Shown here: one piece after another, positions 9,490 to 19,763 of the stretch
Layout: each line of letters begins with the position of its first letter
Position numbering within the stretch: position 1 is the first letter of the stretch
Assembly: GCF_007993755.1 (NCBI RefSeq)
Contig: NZ_CP042467.1
Coordinates: forward strand, 1,898,001 to 1,962,000
From: Microvenator marinus
GTDB lineage: Bacteria; Myxococcota_A; Bradymonadia; Bradymonadales; Bradymonadaceae
Direction of reading: 5' to 3'
Length of the DNA stretch: 64,000 nt
Notes under the pieces: model-generated
The model's database searches: none
Told to the model about the DNA's origin: nothing
What the model saw: the letters and a program-made list of their open reading frames with translations, nothing else
Program-made: the position numbers and the translations under genes

Positions 9490-11856
9490 ATGAAACTGCA
9501 CATTTTTGCTGCACTTATTGCCCTCACTCTCCTCAGCGCTTGCCAACCTTCATTCGAGGACTCGTATTGTAGCCGCGATGAAGACTGCTTCCCTGGCGAG
9601 CAATGCACGGCGTTCAATCGATGCGTGCCTGCATTTGAAGAGGATATGTCCGAAGATACCGACGTACCCGATGCCACCGAAGACATGACCGAAGTCGATA
9701 TGCCGGTCGATATGCCCGAAGTCGATATGCCAGAGGATATGCCGAACCTCGATCCCGATGGAGACGGCATCGAAAACGAAGACGACAACTGCCCTGACGT
9801 AGCCAACCCCGAGCAAGAAGACCTCGATGGAGACGGCATCGGCGACGCATGTGACGACGATATCGATGGCGATGGTATCGACAACGACGACGATAACTGT
9901 CCGTTGATTGTAAACCCAAATCAGGGCGATCTAGACAGCGATGGGGTCGGGGATTTCTGTGATGACGATATCGACGGGGACGGCGTTCTTAACGACGAAG
10001 ATAACTGCCCACTCATCGTAAACGCCTCCCAAGAAGACGCCGACGGTGACGGCGAAGGCGACGTATGTGATATCGATATCGATGGAGACACGATTGAGAA
10101 CACCGAAGACAACTGCCCGTTTGATGTAAATCCAGGCCAGGAGGATCAAGACTCAGACGGCGAAGGTGACGCATGCGACGACGACATCGACGGGGATGGG
10201 TTTGATAACGATAACGACAACTGCCCACTCGTCTTCAATGACGAGCAGGAAGACCTCGATAACGACGGCGTCGGGGACGCCTGTGAAGATGATCTAGACG
10301 GAGACGGGGTCATCGACGCAGATGACAACTGCCCAGAAACGCCCAACCAAAACCAGACAGACTCAGACGGCGATGGGATCGGGGATGCGTGCGATAATTG
10401 CGACGGCACCGCGAACCCGAATCAAGAAGACATGGACGGAGACGGTGTAGGCGACGCATGTGATAACTGCCCGTCGATCTCGAACTCCTCGCAAGCCGAT
10501 AACGATTCGGACGGGCTCGGCAACGTCTGTGATAACTGCCCAGACGACGACAATCCACTCCAAGAGAACCTCGACGGCGATAATTTTGGTGACGTGTGCG
10601 ACCCGGACATTGACGGGGATGGAGTCATCAATACAGCCGACAATTGCTTGTTGATCCCGAATAACTCTCAGACCGATACGGACGGTGATGATGTTGGGGA
10701 TGTTTGTGATAACTGCCCAAACACTGCCAATACCGATCAGGCCGACACCGATGGTGATGGCTTTGGAGATGTTTGTGATAACTGCTCGCTTATCTCCAAT
10801 CCAAACCAGGCAGACGCTGATAGCGATATGGTCGGAGATGTCTGTGACAACTGCCCAAACACCGCCAACACAGACCAACTAGATTCAGACGGTGACAACG
10901 ATGGAGACGTCTGCGATGCAGACCGTGACGGTGACGGCATTGACAACAACACCGACAATTGCCCGGACGTACCAAACCCCGGACAGGCCGATCTTGATGC
11001 AGACGATGTCGGGGACGCATGTGACCCAGACCGCGACGGAGACGGCGTAGACAATACCACTGACAACTGCCCGGACATCGCGAACGCCGGACAGGAAGAC
11101 CTTGATGGAGACGATGTAGGGGACGCATGTGACCCAGACCGCGACGGAGACGGCGTAGACAATACCACTGACAACTGCCCGGACATCGCGAACGCCGGAC
11201 AGGAAGACCTTGATGGAGACGATGTCGGGGACGCATGCGACCCAGACCGCGACGGAGATGGCGTAGACAATACCACTGACAACTGCCCGGACATCGCGAA
11301 CGCCGGACAGGAAGACCTTGATGGAGACGATGTCGGGGACGCATGCGACCCAGACCGCGACGGAGATGGCGTAGACAATACCACTGACAACTGCCCGGAC
11401 ATCGCGAACGCCGGACAGGAAGACCTTGATGGAGACGATATCGGGGACGCATGCGACCCAGACCGCGACGGAGACGGCGTAGACAATACCACTGACAACT
11501 GCCCGGACATCGCGAACGCCGGACAGGAAGACCTGGATGGAGACGATATCGGTGATACTTGTGATGGAGACCGAGATGACGACACCATCGCGAACGACTT
11601 CGACAATTGCCCCGACGTTGCGAACCCACTGCAGGAAGACCAGGACATGGATGGTGTGGGAGATTCGTGTGACCCCGACATCGACGGTGACCTGATACCC
11701 AACGGAACTGACAACTGTCCAACCACGGCAAACAACGACCAAACAAATTCAGATACCGACGCATTGGGGGATGCATGCGATAACTGTCCAACCGTAGATA
11801 ATCCGGGACAAGAAGATGGGGACAATAATGGAATTGGGGACGCCTGCGAGCCATAA
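9490..11856 (+). CDS. Large thrombospondin type-3 repeat lipoprotein
   Basis: A 788-residue lipoprotein. The signal MKLHIFAALIALTLLSACQ has lipobox LSAC. A short Cys module (CSRDEDCFPGEQC) and an acidic linker with repeated VDMPEDMP follow, then some 20 TSP3 repeats to the C-terminus. Near 11023-11562 five copies of a 36-residue unit (DRDGDGVDNTTDNCPDIANA...) are almost identical at DNA level, evidence of recent expansion. TSP3 repeats bind calcium and form extended rods. The Cys of DNCP and GDACD should form stabilising disulphides. No terminal enzymatic or binding domain is visible. It overlaps the next gene by about 29 bases, so the two are translationally coupled. Long reading frames on the opposite strand are by-products of the repeat composition. 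Confidence 0.92.
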   Translation: MKLHIFAALIALTLLSACQPSFEDSYCSRDEDCFPGEQCTAFNRCVPAFEEDMSEDTDVPDATEDMTEVDMPVDMPEVDMPEDMPNLDPDGDGIENEDDNCPDVANPEQEDLDGDGIGDACDDDIDGDGIDNDDDNCPLIVNPNQGDLDSDGVGDFCDDDIDGDGVLNDEDNCPLIVNASQEDADGDGEGDVCDIDIDGDTIENTEDNCPFDVNPGQEDQDSDGEGDACDDDIDGDGFDNDNDNCPLVFNDEQEDLDNDGVGDACEDDLDGDGVIDADDNCPETPNQNQTDSDGDGIGDACDNCDGTANPNQEDMDGDGVGDACDNCPSISNSSQADNDSDGLGNVCDNCPDDDNPLQENLDGDNFGDVCDPDIDGDGVINTADNCLLIPNNSQTDTDGDDVGDVCDNCPNTANTDQADTDGDGFGDVCDNCSLISNPNQADADSDMVGDVCDNCPNTANTDQLDSDGDNDGDVCDADRDGDGIDNNTDNCPDVPNPGQADLDADDVGDACDPDRDGDGVDNTTDNCPDIANAGQEDLDGDDVGDACDPDRDGDGVDNTTDNCPDIANAGQEDLDGDDVGDACDPDRDGDGVDNTTDNCPDIANAGQEDLDGDDVGDACDPDRDGDGVDNTTDNCPDIANAGQEDLDGDDIGDACDPDRDGDGVDNTTDNCPDIANAGQEDLDGDDIGDTCDGDRDDDTIANDFDNCPDVANPLQEDQDMDGVGDSCDPDIDGDLIPNGTDNCPTTANNDQTNSDTDALGDACDNCPTVDNPGQEDGDNNGIGDACEP
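11023..11562 (+). repeat. Tandem 108-bp repeat, five copies
   Basis: Units begin at 11023, 11131, 11239, 11347 and 11455 with a constant period of 108 bases. They differ at only a few positions, for example gatgta/gatgtc/gatata before ggggac. Each encodes one 36-residue TSP3 repeat. High DNA identity indicates recent duplication or gene conversion; copy number could vary between strains. Confidence 0.95.
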
Positions 11857-14800
11857 AGTAGCTTTGTTGATAGCAGGGGTGTTCGTTTTTAGTTTCGGCT
11901 GCTCAGACGCCGATCCTGCGGAGCCTATTTGCGTCTTCAATGATGAGTGTGAAACCGGCGAGGTCTGCACAGACGGCGCCTGCATCATCGATATCTCTCA
12001 GGTCAATATTCGGTCGTTCGTAGCCGAGACCTCAAGCGTCGATCTAGGGGACTCCGTCCAACTTTCATGGGAGATCGCCTCTGTCAGCTCCGCTCGGATC
12101 TCAGGGTCCGATGGGTTTGAGTTTGAGATTGGGCCCGGCTCACTCGGAGCGGGCACCGTGGAAGTCACGCCTCTCGACGATACCACCTACACCTTGCGCG
12201 CAACCAAGGACGAGAACACCACTCAGGCGGAAGTCACGGTTTCAGTCGTCAGGCCGGCCGGTGCGATTCTCGACTTCCAAATCTCAGAGTCCAGCATTCA
12301 AGAGGGCGAAGAGGTGACTTTCTCATGGTCCACGTCAAACGCAATAAACGGTGAGATTCTGCGCGATGGAGAGCCATTTCTTGCGATAGAAGTTGACTAT
12401 ATCGACTCAGGCTCCATCCGAACCGACTCCGCGACGAGCGGAGCCTACACGCTGGTCATTAACGGCGAGGACGGGGGCATAGTCACGAGCGACCCCATCG
12501 AGCTCGAGGTCTTGCCAATCTCACCAGAAGTCGAGCGCTTCGTGGCGCTCTCCGAGTTCCTACTCGAGGGCCAGGCCACCACGCTGCAGTGGGAAGTTAT
12601 TCACACCGACGAGATTGAGATCGCAGGACCGGCAGGCGTTCTCCATACCTCGGCAAACTCCCAGGGTGCGTTCAATGTCCAGCCCGCCGAGAGCACCACC
12701 TACAGACTAAGGGCCAAGAGAGACCAACTCGTGGTGGAAAGGGAGCTCGACATCACCGTATACGAACCCATCGAAATTCTCTCATTTTCGGGCACGCCGC
12801 CCGTCGCCCTAGGCGAGTCAACCGACCTCACATGGGAGATTTCCGGCGACGTTGAGGCCCTGGTTCTTTCCGATGGTTTTGCGACTTACGAAATGGCCAC
12901 TGAAGATTTCGCTCAAGGCACATTCTCGCTTCAACCGAGCGTGACCACAACGTACTCGATCATCGCTTCCAACGAGGCCCATGCAAAGACCGCTGAGTTC
13001 GAGGTGGTGGTGCTACCAGCGCCTCCAACGATCACCCGTTTTGATGCCGCCCCGACCCTTGTGGCCACGGGAGCCACGACCACCCTCTCCTGGGAGATTG
13101 AAGGTGCCGACTCTTATACCTTAAGCGATGGCACCCAATCCTTAGACACAACTGGTGTTTCCTCCACCAACGGTCTGCTCACCACACCCGTCAGTGGTCC
13201 CACGACCTACACACTCAGCGCCTCAAACGCAGGAGGCACAACCGATGCGACGGTTTTCGTGGATACAGCTGGGGCAGTCTCGATTCAGAGCTTCTCAGTC
13301 GCTCCAAACGCGCTTGCACCGGGCGAAACCGCTACGGTGACTTGGACAACGGCAAACGCGACCAGCATCGAGCTGAGAGACTCTGACGGCACTATCATTG
13401 ACGTCACAACACTCGATCCAGCCGGCGACTCACTAAACCTGATCGTAGACACGTCTAAAACACTCATTTTAACCGCCAACGGACTGGGTGGCCCTGCCTC
13501 AGCGAGCGCCCAGTTTGTGGTCAACGAGCCAGTAGAGATCTTGGATTTCCAAGCCTCAGCGGTAACCGTCTCTCAGGGCGATTCCCTGAGTCTTTCCTGG
13601 CAAACCGAGTTCGCACTTGGCGTGGAGATTGAGTGCACAGATATCGATGGCAACCCGTACTTTGTCACCACGGCAGGCACAAACAAGGACTCCGATTCGG
13701 TGACTTTCTCACCGTCCGTCTCTTCGACCTGCAGACTTTCTGCTTTTGGGTTCCGTGGACCGGACACCCTTGACGTGAGTTTCACGGTGCTTCCTCAGGC
13801 ACCGACCGTCTTGAACTTCACCGTCTCCGAGTCCACGATTTTGGCGGGACAAGACGTTGTTCTCAACTGGGAGTCACAAGGGGCTACTTCATTCACTTTG
13901 ACCGATGACCTCGGAAACAACTTCGACTTAACAGGTCTCGATCCGGCTCTGGATTCGATCACTCTTCAACCCACACAATCGGCGACCTATACGCTAACCG
14001 TCAGCAATGCAGCGGGTTCCGACGCATCCACAGCCAGCGTCGATGTGGTCGATGGAGACGCCTTGATGGTCAACGAAGTCTTCTTCGATCCAGTTGGCGC
14101 TGACGACAACCTGGAGTGGGTGGAGTTCATCAACACCAGTGACTCCCCTATCGACCTCGCCTCGTTTTGGGTGGGCAACGGTGGCGCAGACTATACCTAC
14201 TCAAGACTCCAACTTCAGGGGACCATCGCACCTCAGGGTTGTTTTGTGGTCGGCGGTCCTACCTCGAGCGCATCAAATGGGCTCCCGGCTCTCGACCAAG
14301 CAAGTGCGTTTACACCAGCGCTGCAAAACGGCGGAGCCGAGGCAGACGGCATTGGAGTCTTTTTTGGAGAGCCAACCGCGGCGAGCGTACCTCTCGATGT
14401 GGTCCTCTACGGGGGCGCGAACAACAACAACCTCGTTGGAGAAGATGGCCTTCCAAAACTTGAGGTCAGTACACGGGGCGTTTCGGGAGAATCCCTTGTA
14501 CGGGTCTCAAGCTCCGATCTCTTCGAAATCAGTGCTCCGACCCCGAATCGATGTTTCCAAGTCGCAAGTACCGATATCAACACGGCCTCCAACACTGCAC
14601 CAGGCACAATTCAGGTCCTAGGCTGGGCACTTGATTCGCGCCTTTTCCAAGTGGAGATCGGAAGCGTTCTCCTAAACTGTACTGACATCCAGGGCGGTCT
14701 GGAGTGTTCGTGGGAGGCCCACACCGAGAGTGGCCTCGTGGACATCGTAGTCTCGCGCGTGCGCGACTTTACATTCGACGGCTCAAACTGGACCATCACC

Positions 14801-14863
14801 GACCGCGCCCCGCTGGATATACAGTCTGAAGTCCTAGGCGGTGGGTTTACCTGGCTCGATTGA
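11828..14863 (+). CDS. Multi-Ig-like lipoprotein with lamin-tail domain
   Basis: A 1011-residue lipoprotein starting inside the end of the TSP3 gene. ATG 11828 has GGGG about 7 bases upstream; ATG 11816 is an alternative. The signal segment KVALLIAGVFVFSFGCSD ends in a lipobox Cys. A Cys-rich EGF-like piece (CVFNDECETGEVCTDGAC) is followed by about eight beta-sandwich repeats of about 90 residues, each with a VxLSWE or similar start and TTYTLxA end; these look like bacterial Ig-like domains. At residues ~740-870 is a lamin-tail domain (LMVNEVFFDPVGAD, LEWVEFINTSDSPIDLASF). The last ~110 residues are unassigned. Such proteins are usually surface adhesins or scaffold components. Probably co-expressed with the upstream TSP3 rod. 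Confidence 0.88.
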   Translation: MELGTPASHKVALLIAGVFVFSFGCSDADPAEPICVFNDECETGEVCTDGACIIDISQVNIRSFVAETSSVDLGDSVQLSWEIASVSSARISGSDGFEFEIGPGSLGAGTVEVTPLDDTTYTLRATKDENTTQAEVTVSVVRPAGAILDFQISESSIQEGEEVTFSWSTSNAINGEILRDGEPFLAIEVDYIDSGSIRTDSATSGAYTLVINGEDGGIVTSDPIELEVLPISPEVERFVALSEFLLEGQATTLQWEVIHTDEIEIAGPAGVLHTSANSQGAFNVQPAESTTYRLRAKRDQLVVERELDITVYEPIEILSFSGTPPVALGESTDLTWEISGDVEALVLSDGFATYEMATEDFAQGTFSLQPSVTTTYSIIASNEAHAKTAEFEVVVLPAPPTITRFDAAPTLVATGATTTLSWEIEGADSYTLSDGTQSLDTTGVSSTNGLLTTPVSGPTTYTLSASNAGGTTDATVFVDTAGAVSIQSFSVAPNALAPGETATVTWTTANATSIELRDSDGTIIDVTTLDPAGDSLNLIVDTSKTLILTANGLGGPASASAQFVVNEPVEILDFQASAVTVSQGDSLSLSWQTEFALGVEIECTDIDGNPYFVTTAGTNKDSDSVTFSPSVSSTCRLSAFGFRGPDTLDVSFTVLPQAPTVLNFTVSESTILAGQDVVLNWESQGATSFTLTDDLGNNFDLTGLDPALDSITLQPTQSATYTLTVSNAAGSDASTASVDVVDGDALMVNEVFFDPVGADDNLEWVEFINTSDSPIDLASFWVGNGGADYTYSRLQLQGTIAPQGCFVVGGPTSSASNGLPALDQASAFTPALQNGGAEADGIGVFFGEPTAASVPLDVVLYGGANNNNLVGEDGLPKLEVSTRGVSGESLVRVSSSDLFEISAPTPNRCFQVASTDINTASNTAPGTIQVLGWALDSRLFQVEIGSVLLNCTDIQGGLECSWEAHTESGLVDIVVSRVRDFTFDGSNWTITDRAPLDIQSEVLGGGFTWLD

Positions 14864-15929
14864 ACAACCTGCTCAAGATTCCGCGGCAACCTTGCGGCTC
14901 AGCAGCCTCGAGCTGACCTTGGTCTTTTGATTGCTGCTGGGCTTGACGCTCCACGCTGATCAGCGGTCCGGGACTCAAGGTCGACTTCATAGCACGTGAA
15001 TCAGGCGACTCTGCGCCTGTCCACGGCGCTGGCAATGCCATCAACCCAAAGTCTTTAGATTGCGGCGTCGGAAGAGTCTGCGGCAAAGAGAGCTCCAAAA
15101 ACTTCTCGATCCGAGCCTGCCTGTTTTTGGCCATCGGCTGCATGTTCTTAGCGATCAGAAGCGTGAGTCCTTGCGGATCTAGCGCTGCTAGCTTCTCATA
15201 CGCTGCCCGCGTCAACGGATTCTCAACACTCTCCCGAGGCTCCTCGCCGGTTACCAAAAACGAAAAGAGTGCCGCCAAAGAGTAGAGATCCGCCTGCCGC
15301 TTGATGAATTGCCCAGAAAGCTCTTCACGGATTTCAGGCGCGATATACGCCCACTCGCCCTTGTTTTGCATGTGCAAGGGACGCTCACCGATCTTGGCCG
15401 CGTTCGACGCACCAACCATATGGATAATGTCGTCCACGCTGATGACGATATGCCTCGGATCGAGGTTCCGAAACACCCATCCCTCACCGTGAATCTCAGC
15501 CAAGAACCCGGCGACCTCGCGAATCAAACGAAGTGCCCTGAAGGGCGCCATACCCGTTGGGTGCTTTTCTTTCACGTGCTCAAAGAGCGTTTCGCCAGGC
15601 ATGTACTCGTAAACAAGAACTGGCTCTCTGCTAAGAACAGTCTCGCTTTCTTCGAGCTGAATCCAGTCAAGAGGTTCGGGCAGAAGATGCGAACTGAGCG
15701 TCAGAAAGGTCATCTCCTGATGCAGCGCCTTTCGGCGCTGAACCACATAGGCCTTATCCTGAAGTCGCTTCGAGTCGTACGCGATAGTCTTGACGCACAC
15801 CAACTTATCATCAAGCGCGGTGTCCTCGGCCAAAGCGATCTGGTAGCTCGCGCCCTCAAAGAGCAAAGACTTCACCCTAAAGCGTCTCTCCCCTCGTGAG
15901 GCATCGATCAAAAAGGAGCCTGGTTGCAC
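14847..15929 (-). CDS. Protein kinase-like protein, probable pseudokinase
   Basis: A 360-residue protein with a Ser/Thr kinase fold. The beta-3 lysine (LVCVKTIAYD), hinge (LVYEYMPGETL) and APE-type motif (YIAPEIREE) are visible. The catalytic loop HRDLKPEN is replaced by FRNLDPRHI, so both the Asp and the Lys are lost. The DFG motif is replaced near HMVGASNAAK, and the glycine loop is degenerate (LLFEGASYQIA). It is therefore probably inactive as a kinase and may act as a binding or scaffold protein. The C-terminal ~80 residues are low-complexity Pro/Ser/Gln. It starts with GTG 2 bases after the clpB stop and has no clear ribosome site, which suggests coupling to clpB. It converges with the Ig-like lipoprotein, overlapping 17 bases. 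Confidence 0.83.
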   Translation of the reverse strand: MQPGSFLIDASRGERRFRVKSLLFEGASYQIALAEDTALDDKLVCVKTIAYDSKRLQDKAYVVQRRKALHQEMTFLTLSSHLLPEPLDWIQLEESETVLSREPVLVYEYMPGETLFEHVKEKHPTGMAPFRALRLIREVAGFLAEIHGEGWVFRNLDPRHIVISVDDIIHMVGASNAAKIGERPLHMQNKGEWAYIAPEIREELSGQFIKRQADLYSLAALFSFLVTGEEPRESVENPLTRAAYEKLAALDPQGLTLLIAKNMQPMAKNRQARIEKFLELSLPQTLPTPQSKDFGLMALPAPWTGAESPDSRAMKSTLSPGPLISVERQAQQQSKDQGQLEAAEPQGCRGILSRLFNRAR

Positions 15930-15931
15930 GC

Positions 15932-18541
15932 TTAGTCTGTGGCTTTGGTGAACATGAGTTGATCTTGAGACTCGGCAACTTCGACGAGGATCGTGTCTCC
16001 TTCATCGAACTTTCCTTCGAGAATCTCGACCGCGAGCGGGTCCTGAATGAATTGGCTCATCGCTCGCTTGAGCGGGCGTGCGCCGTATTCAGGCTCGTAA
16101 CCCTCGGTGGCAATGAACTCCTTGGCAGCATCCGTCAGCTTGATATCCATCTTCTGCTCGGCGAGCAGCTTGCGGAGCTTCCGAATCAGGATGTCTACGA
16201 TCAGACCAATGGCGTCGCGATCCAGGGCGTTGAACACAATCGGAGCATCAAGACGGTTGAGGAACTCCGGCCGGAAATGATCTTTGAGGATATTCTTGAC
16301 CTCCTCGGTCATCTCTTCGCCGTCAACCGTTCCCGCGAGGTCCAGAATCTTTCTGGAACCCACGTTGGACGTCAGGATCACGAGGGTGTTCGTAAAGTCT
16401 ACGCGTCGCCCCTGTGAGTCTGTGAGACGGCCTTCGTCCATTAGCTGCAGCAGAATATTGAAGACGTCAGGGTGGGCTTTTTCGGCCTCATCAAAGAGGA
16501 CGACCGAATACGGCTTCAACCGGACCGCCTCGGTGAGGATACCGCCTTGCTCGCTGCCCACATAACCACGGGCCGAGCCGATCAGGGTATTGACCTTAGA
16601 CTGCTCCATGTACTCGGACATGTCGATGCGGACCATAGCATCTTCACTATCGAAGAGAAATTCCGAGAGTGCCTTCGCAAGTTCGGTCTTACCTACACCC
16701 GTTGGCCCAACGAACATGAAGTTACCGATAGGTCGATTACGGTCCTGAAGCCCAGCACGTGAGCGCCAGATCGCACTCGCGATAATGTCGATAGCGTGGT
16801 CTTGCCCGACCACACGCTGACGCACTCGGTCCGGCATATTGAGGAGTTTTTCTCGCTCGGACTCCATCATCTTGCTGGTCGGGATACCGGTCCAGCTCGC
16901 GATCACTTTGGCGATATCGGTATCGTCGCAGAAATCCTTGAGAAGTCTTTGGCCAGGGTTGACCTCCATCAAGCTCTCCTGGGCGGCAGCGATCTCCTTC
17001 TCGATCTTGGGAATCACGCCGTATTTAAGCTCGGCAGCACGCCCCAACTCGCCCTTGCGATTAGCCTCTTCGACTTCCTTCAAGGTCGCCTCAAGCGCTT
17101 CTTTCTGGGCGGTGACCTGATCAAGAGCTTGCTTCTCAAGCTCCCAACGCACACGCAAACCCGCGGCCTCCTCTTGAAGGCTCTCGATCTCGTTCTCCAG
17201 TCGCTTTCGAGCCGAGACGCTATCTTGATCGCTCTCAGCCATAAGCGCGCCGAGCTCGACGCCCAGGTTATGGATTCGGCGCTCCACCTGATCGAGTGCG
17301 GTTGGCTTCGAATCGATCTCGAGCCTCAACCTTGATGCGGCTTCGTCCACGGCATCGATAGCCTTGTCCGGAAGCGCACGGTCCATAATGTAGCGGTCCG
17401 TCATCTGAGCTGCAGCGACAAGCGCGCTGTCTTGAATCTGAACGCCGTGGTGAATCTCAAAGCGCTGTTTGATGCCGCGCAGAATTTGAACACATTCCTC
17501 GACGCTTGCCTCGTCCACAAAGATACGCTGGAAGCGCCGCTCGAATGCAGCATCGGGCTCAATATACTGCCGAAACTCTTCCACCGTGGTCGTGCCGATG
17601 ATGCTCAGCTCGCCGCGCGCAAGTGCGGGCTTGAGGAGGTTGGACGCGTTCATCGGCCCATCACCTCCACCGGCACCCATCAATTGATGAATCTCGTCGA
17701 TAAAGAGGATGATCTTGCCTTCGCTGGCAACGATTTCCGTGACGATCGCCTTGATTCGCTCTTCGAATTGCCCTCGGAGACTCGTACCCGCAACCAGAGA
17801 GCCCAAATCCAGCGAGAAAATGCGCTTGTTCTTCAAGCCAAGCGGCACGTCATCCGCGTGCATACGCTGGGCGAGCGCCTCGACGATGGCAGTTTTGCCA
17901 ACGCCAGGTTCGCCGACGAGCACGGGGTTGTTTTTAGACCGTCTGGAGAGGACCTGCATGATGCGACGAATCTCAGAATCGCGGCCGATAAACTGGTCGA
18001 GTTTGCCCTGCCCCGCGAGTTTCGTCAGGTCGGTCGCGTACTTCTCCAAGATTTCCGACATCGGCCCTTCAGCGCTCGTGATCGGCTTTCCTCCACGGCT
18101 CTGTTTGAGCTCACCACGCAATTTCGTAGCGTCCACTTCGAGCTTCTTAAACTGAGAATGTGCGAAGGTTCCAGGGATTTCCGTCATCGCGATCAGGACG
18201 TGATCGGTATTGGCGAACTGATCTCCCGACTTCTCGGCCTCTTCACCCGCACGGGTCAGAATATCGAGTAGCTTCTTGCCGACAAAGACCTGGGAGGTGC
18301 TTTTGTACGCCTTTGGAACTAACTCAAGTTCTTCGATGACCCCGCGGCCAAGCGCTTTGGTATCCACACCGAGCTTCTGGAGCGTACTCGAACCAAGTCC
18401 GTCTTCGTCTTCGAGAATCGCGAGGAGCACGTGCTCCGTCTCGACATGTTGGTGGTTTAACTTTGAAGCGAGTGTTTGAGCACGCTCGAGGTGCTTTCTT
18501 GCTTGCTTCGTAAACTTCGCGAGATCGAACTTGTTCGTCAT
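15932..18541 (-). CDS. clpB: ClpB-type HSP100 disaggregase
   Basis: An 869-residue protein, normal ClpB length, that reactivates aggregated proteins with DnaK. In order: Clp N domain with two repeats (1-145); AAA+ 1 with Walker A GEPGVGKT and Walker [10 protein letters not shown]; the coiled-coil middle domain (~400-525) that defines ClpB; and AAA+ 2 with Walker A GPTGVGKT, Walker [13 protein letters not shown] and pore loop [10 protein letters not shown]. The first-ring pore loop is unusual: the common GAKYRGEFEER is here [11 protein letters not shown], so the aromatic residue is a Leu. There is no IGF/L ClpP-binding loop that I can see. It sits between a beta-CASP-like hydrolase and a pseudokinase on one strand. 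It could be a second, specialised ClpB rather than the housekeeping copy. Confidence 0.94.
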   Translation of the reverse strand: MTNKFDLAKFTKQARKHLERAQTLASKLNHQHVETEHVLLAILEDEDGLGSSTLQKLGVDTKALGRGVIEELELVPKAYKSTSQVFVGKKLLDILTRAGEEAEKSGDQFANTDHVLIAMTEIPGTFAHSQFKKLEVDATKLRGELKQSRGGKPITSAEGPMSEILEKYATDLTKLAGQGKLDQFIGRDSEIRRIMQVLSRRSKNNPVLVGEPGVGKTAIVEALAQRMHADDVPLGLKNKRIFSLDLGSLVAGTSLRGQFEERIKAIVTEIVASEGKIILFIDEIHQLMGAGGGDGPMNASNLLKPALARGELSIIGTTTVEEFRQYIEPDAAFERRFQRIFVDEASVEECVQILRGIKQRFEIHHGVQIQDSALVAAAQMTDRYIMDRALPDKAIDAVDEAASRLRLEIDSKPTALDQVERRIHNLGVELGALMAESDQDSVSARKRLENEIESLQEEAAGLRVRWELEKQALDQVTAQKEALEATLKEVEEANRKGELGRAAELKYGVIPKIEKEIAAAQESLMEVNPGQRLLKDFCDDTDIAKVIASWTGIPTSKMMESEREKLLNMPDRVRQRVVGQDHAIDIIASAIWRSRAGLQDRNRPIGNFMFVGPTGVGKTELAKALSEFLFDSEDAMVRIDMSEYMEQSKVNTLIGSARGYVGSEQGGILTEAVRLKPYSVVLFDEAEKAHPDVFNILLQLMDEGRLTDSQGRRVDFTNTLVILTSNVGSRKILDLAGTVDGEEMTEEVKNILKDHFRPEFLNRLDAPIVFNALDRDAIGLIVDILIRKLRKLLAEQKMDIKLTDAAKEFIATEGYEPEYGARPLKRAMSQFIQDPLAVEILEGKFDEGDTILVEVAESQDQLMFTKATD

Positions 18542-18579
18542 GTCTCCTCACTCTCGTCCGGGGTCGGCGGAGACTAACC

Positions 18580-19749
18580 CTAAGCCGGTAGACGTTCAAG
18601 GTCGATATACGCCTTGGAAGGGACAATAATCTCCGGATTTGCTTTGCCTTCCAGATGCTTTCCGAGCTTGCGCTTGAAGGCATGCAGAACCTTCTCATCC
18701 TGATGGGTAAGCACCACCCTGCTGGGCGCTAGATCTTCCACCGCTCTCATCAGATGCACGGGTGGAGCGTGAAGTGTGAGCTCGAGAATCGAAGCCTGCA
18801 CACGCCGTCTTCCAAGACCTTGGACCTTCGCGCGGTTGCCGGCGTGTAGGAATTGGTCACCAAGGCTCCGGGACTTCACCCCGTTAACGATGCGCACGCT
18901 CTTCGTCGCGTCCCCGATGATAGACTGGACCAGCGCCCTTGAAGGGGTGTTAAAGTCGAGCTCCTTTCCAGCGGCCAGCACCACGCCTCCTTGCTCCAGG
19001 GTGCGAACGCAATCGTGCGTGAGCCCAAAGTCGGCCTCGGGCAAAAAAGAGCGCAGGTTCTCGTGTACGCAAAACCCGTCCCGTCCCTTCAAACTCTCCC
19101 AAACAAGCCTCGCCTCGCCCACCGGACTAGCCAGAATCAGTGCGCCACTGAGCGAGCCGAGAGTCTGGATAGCCTCTTCAAATGAATAGCCGTCCAACTC
19201 GTGATGAGCCGCCAGAGCGGATTCAAGGATCAGAGTGTCCACGTCCCCTGGCCAGAACACGGGTTCGATTCCAGGCATCTGAAAAGGGCTCCAATCACCT
19301 GTGTAGAGAAGCCGGTGGGCCGGGGCCTTACGCTCCACCAAGAGCATGGAGCTACCTGGAACGTGTCCGGCAGGGAGCAACGTCAGCTCAAACTCATCGT
19401 GAACAAAGGGGGCGTGGAACTTTTTGGGCTCGAAGGTGTCAACTATGGCATGAGCACGTCCAATTTTGCCGCCTCTCATTTTGAGTTCATTGACCAAGAC
19501 CGCCTCGAGAGACCGAAGCGTTTGCACACTCGCGACGCGACGCGCACGGGGAAATCTCTCCACGAGGTCGATCAACGCGCCGACGTGATCCACATGGGCG
19601 TGACTGACAAAAATCAGCCCCACGTCCTCTATCTCTTGCGTGGCATTGGCTCCGGCATCCAAAAGCAGCCCACCAGAATTCCCCTGAAGGTACCACGTAG
19701 TCCCGGATTCGTGCCGCCTTCCGATAGACACACCAAGCAACTTCAACAC
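18580..19749 (-). CDS. Metallo-beta-lactamase fold hydrolase, beta-CASP-like
   Basis: A 389-residue cytoplasmic protein. Metal-binding motifs are visible: HAHVDH (motif 2) near residue 50, AGHVPGSSM (motif 3) near 127, TGDW (motif 4) near 150, and a C-terminal LTHQDEK near 350. An inserted domain between motif 4 and the last His matches the beta-CASP layout found in RNA-processing nucleases such as CPSF-73 and RNase J-like exonucleases. Substrate is probably RNA, by analogy. Start GTG 19749 has AAGGG six bases upstream. It precedes clpB by 38 bases on the same strand and may form an operon with clpB and the pseudokinase. The first metal motif and general fold are sure; the nuclease role is inference. 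Confidence 0.83.
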   Translation of the reverse strand: MLKLLGVSIGRRHESGTTWYLQGNSGGLLLDAGANATQEIEDVGLIFVSHAHVDHVGALIDLVERFPRARRVASVQTLRSLEAVLVNELKMRGGKIGRAHAIVDTFEPKKFHAPFVHDEFELTLLPAGHVPGSSMLLVERKAPAHRLLYTGDWSPFQMPGIEPVFWPGDVDTLILESALAAHHELDGYSFEEAIQTLGSLSGALILASPVGEARLVWESLKGRDGFCVHENLRSFLPEADFGLTHDCVRTLEQGGVVLAAGKELDFNTPSRALVQSIIGDATKSVRIVNGVKSRSLGDQFLHAGNRAKVQGLGRRRVQASILELTLHAPPVHLMRAVEDLAPSRVVLTHQDEKVLHAFKRKLGKHLEGKANPEIIVPSKAYIDLERLPA

Positions 19750-19763
19750 AATTGACCCTTGAT

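Noticed and set aside
9383-9514. N-terminal extension of PurN up to GTG 9514
   Set aside because: No family counterpart, and it overlaps the divergent lipoprotein start.
11023-11562. CRISPR-like array
   Set aside because: The 108-base repeats are contiguous with no variable spacers and encode a continuous protein.
10737-11854. Very long minus-strand open frames opposite the TSP3 repeats (Ser/Pro-rich, Arg-rich and Val-rich)
   Set aside because: They are by-products of the repeated DGDG/DNCP codons, lack ribosome sites, and have no family match.
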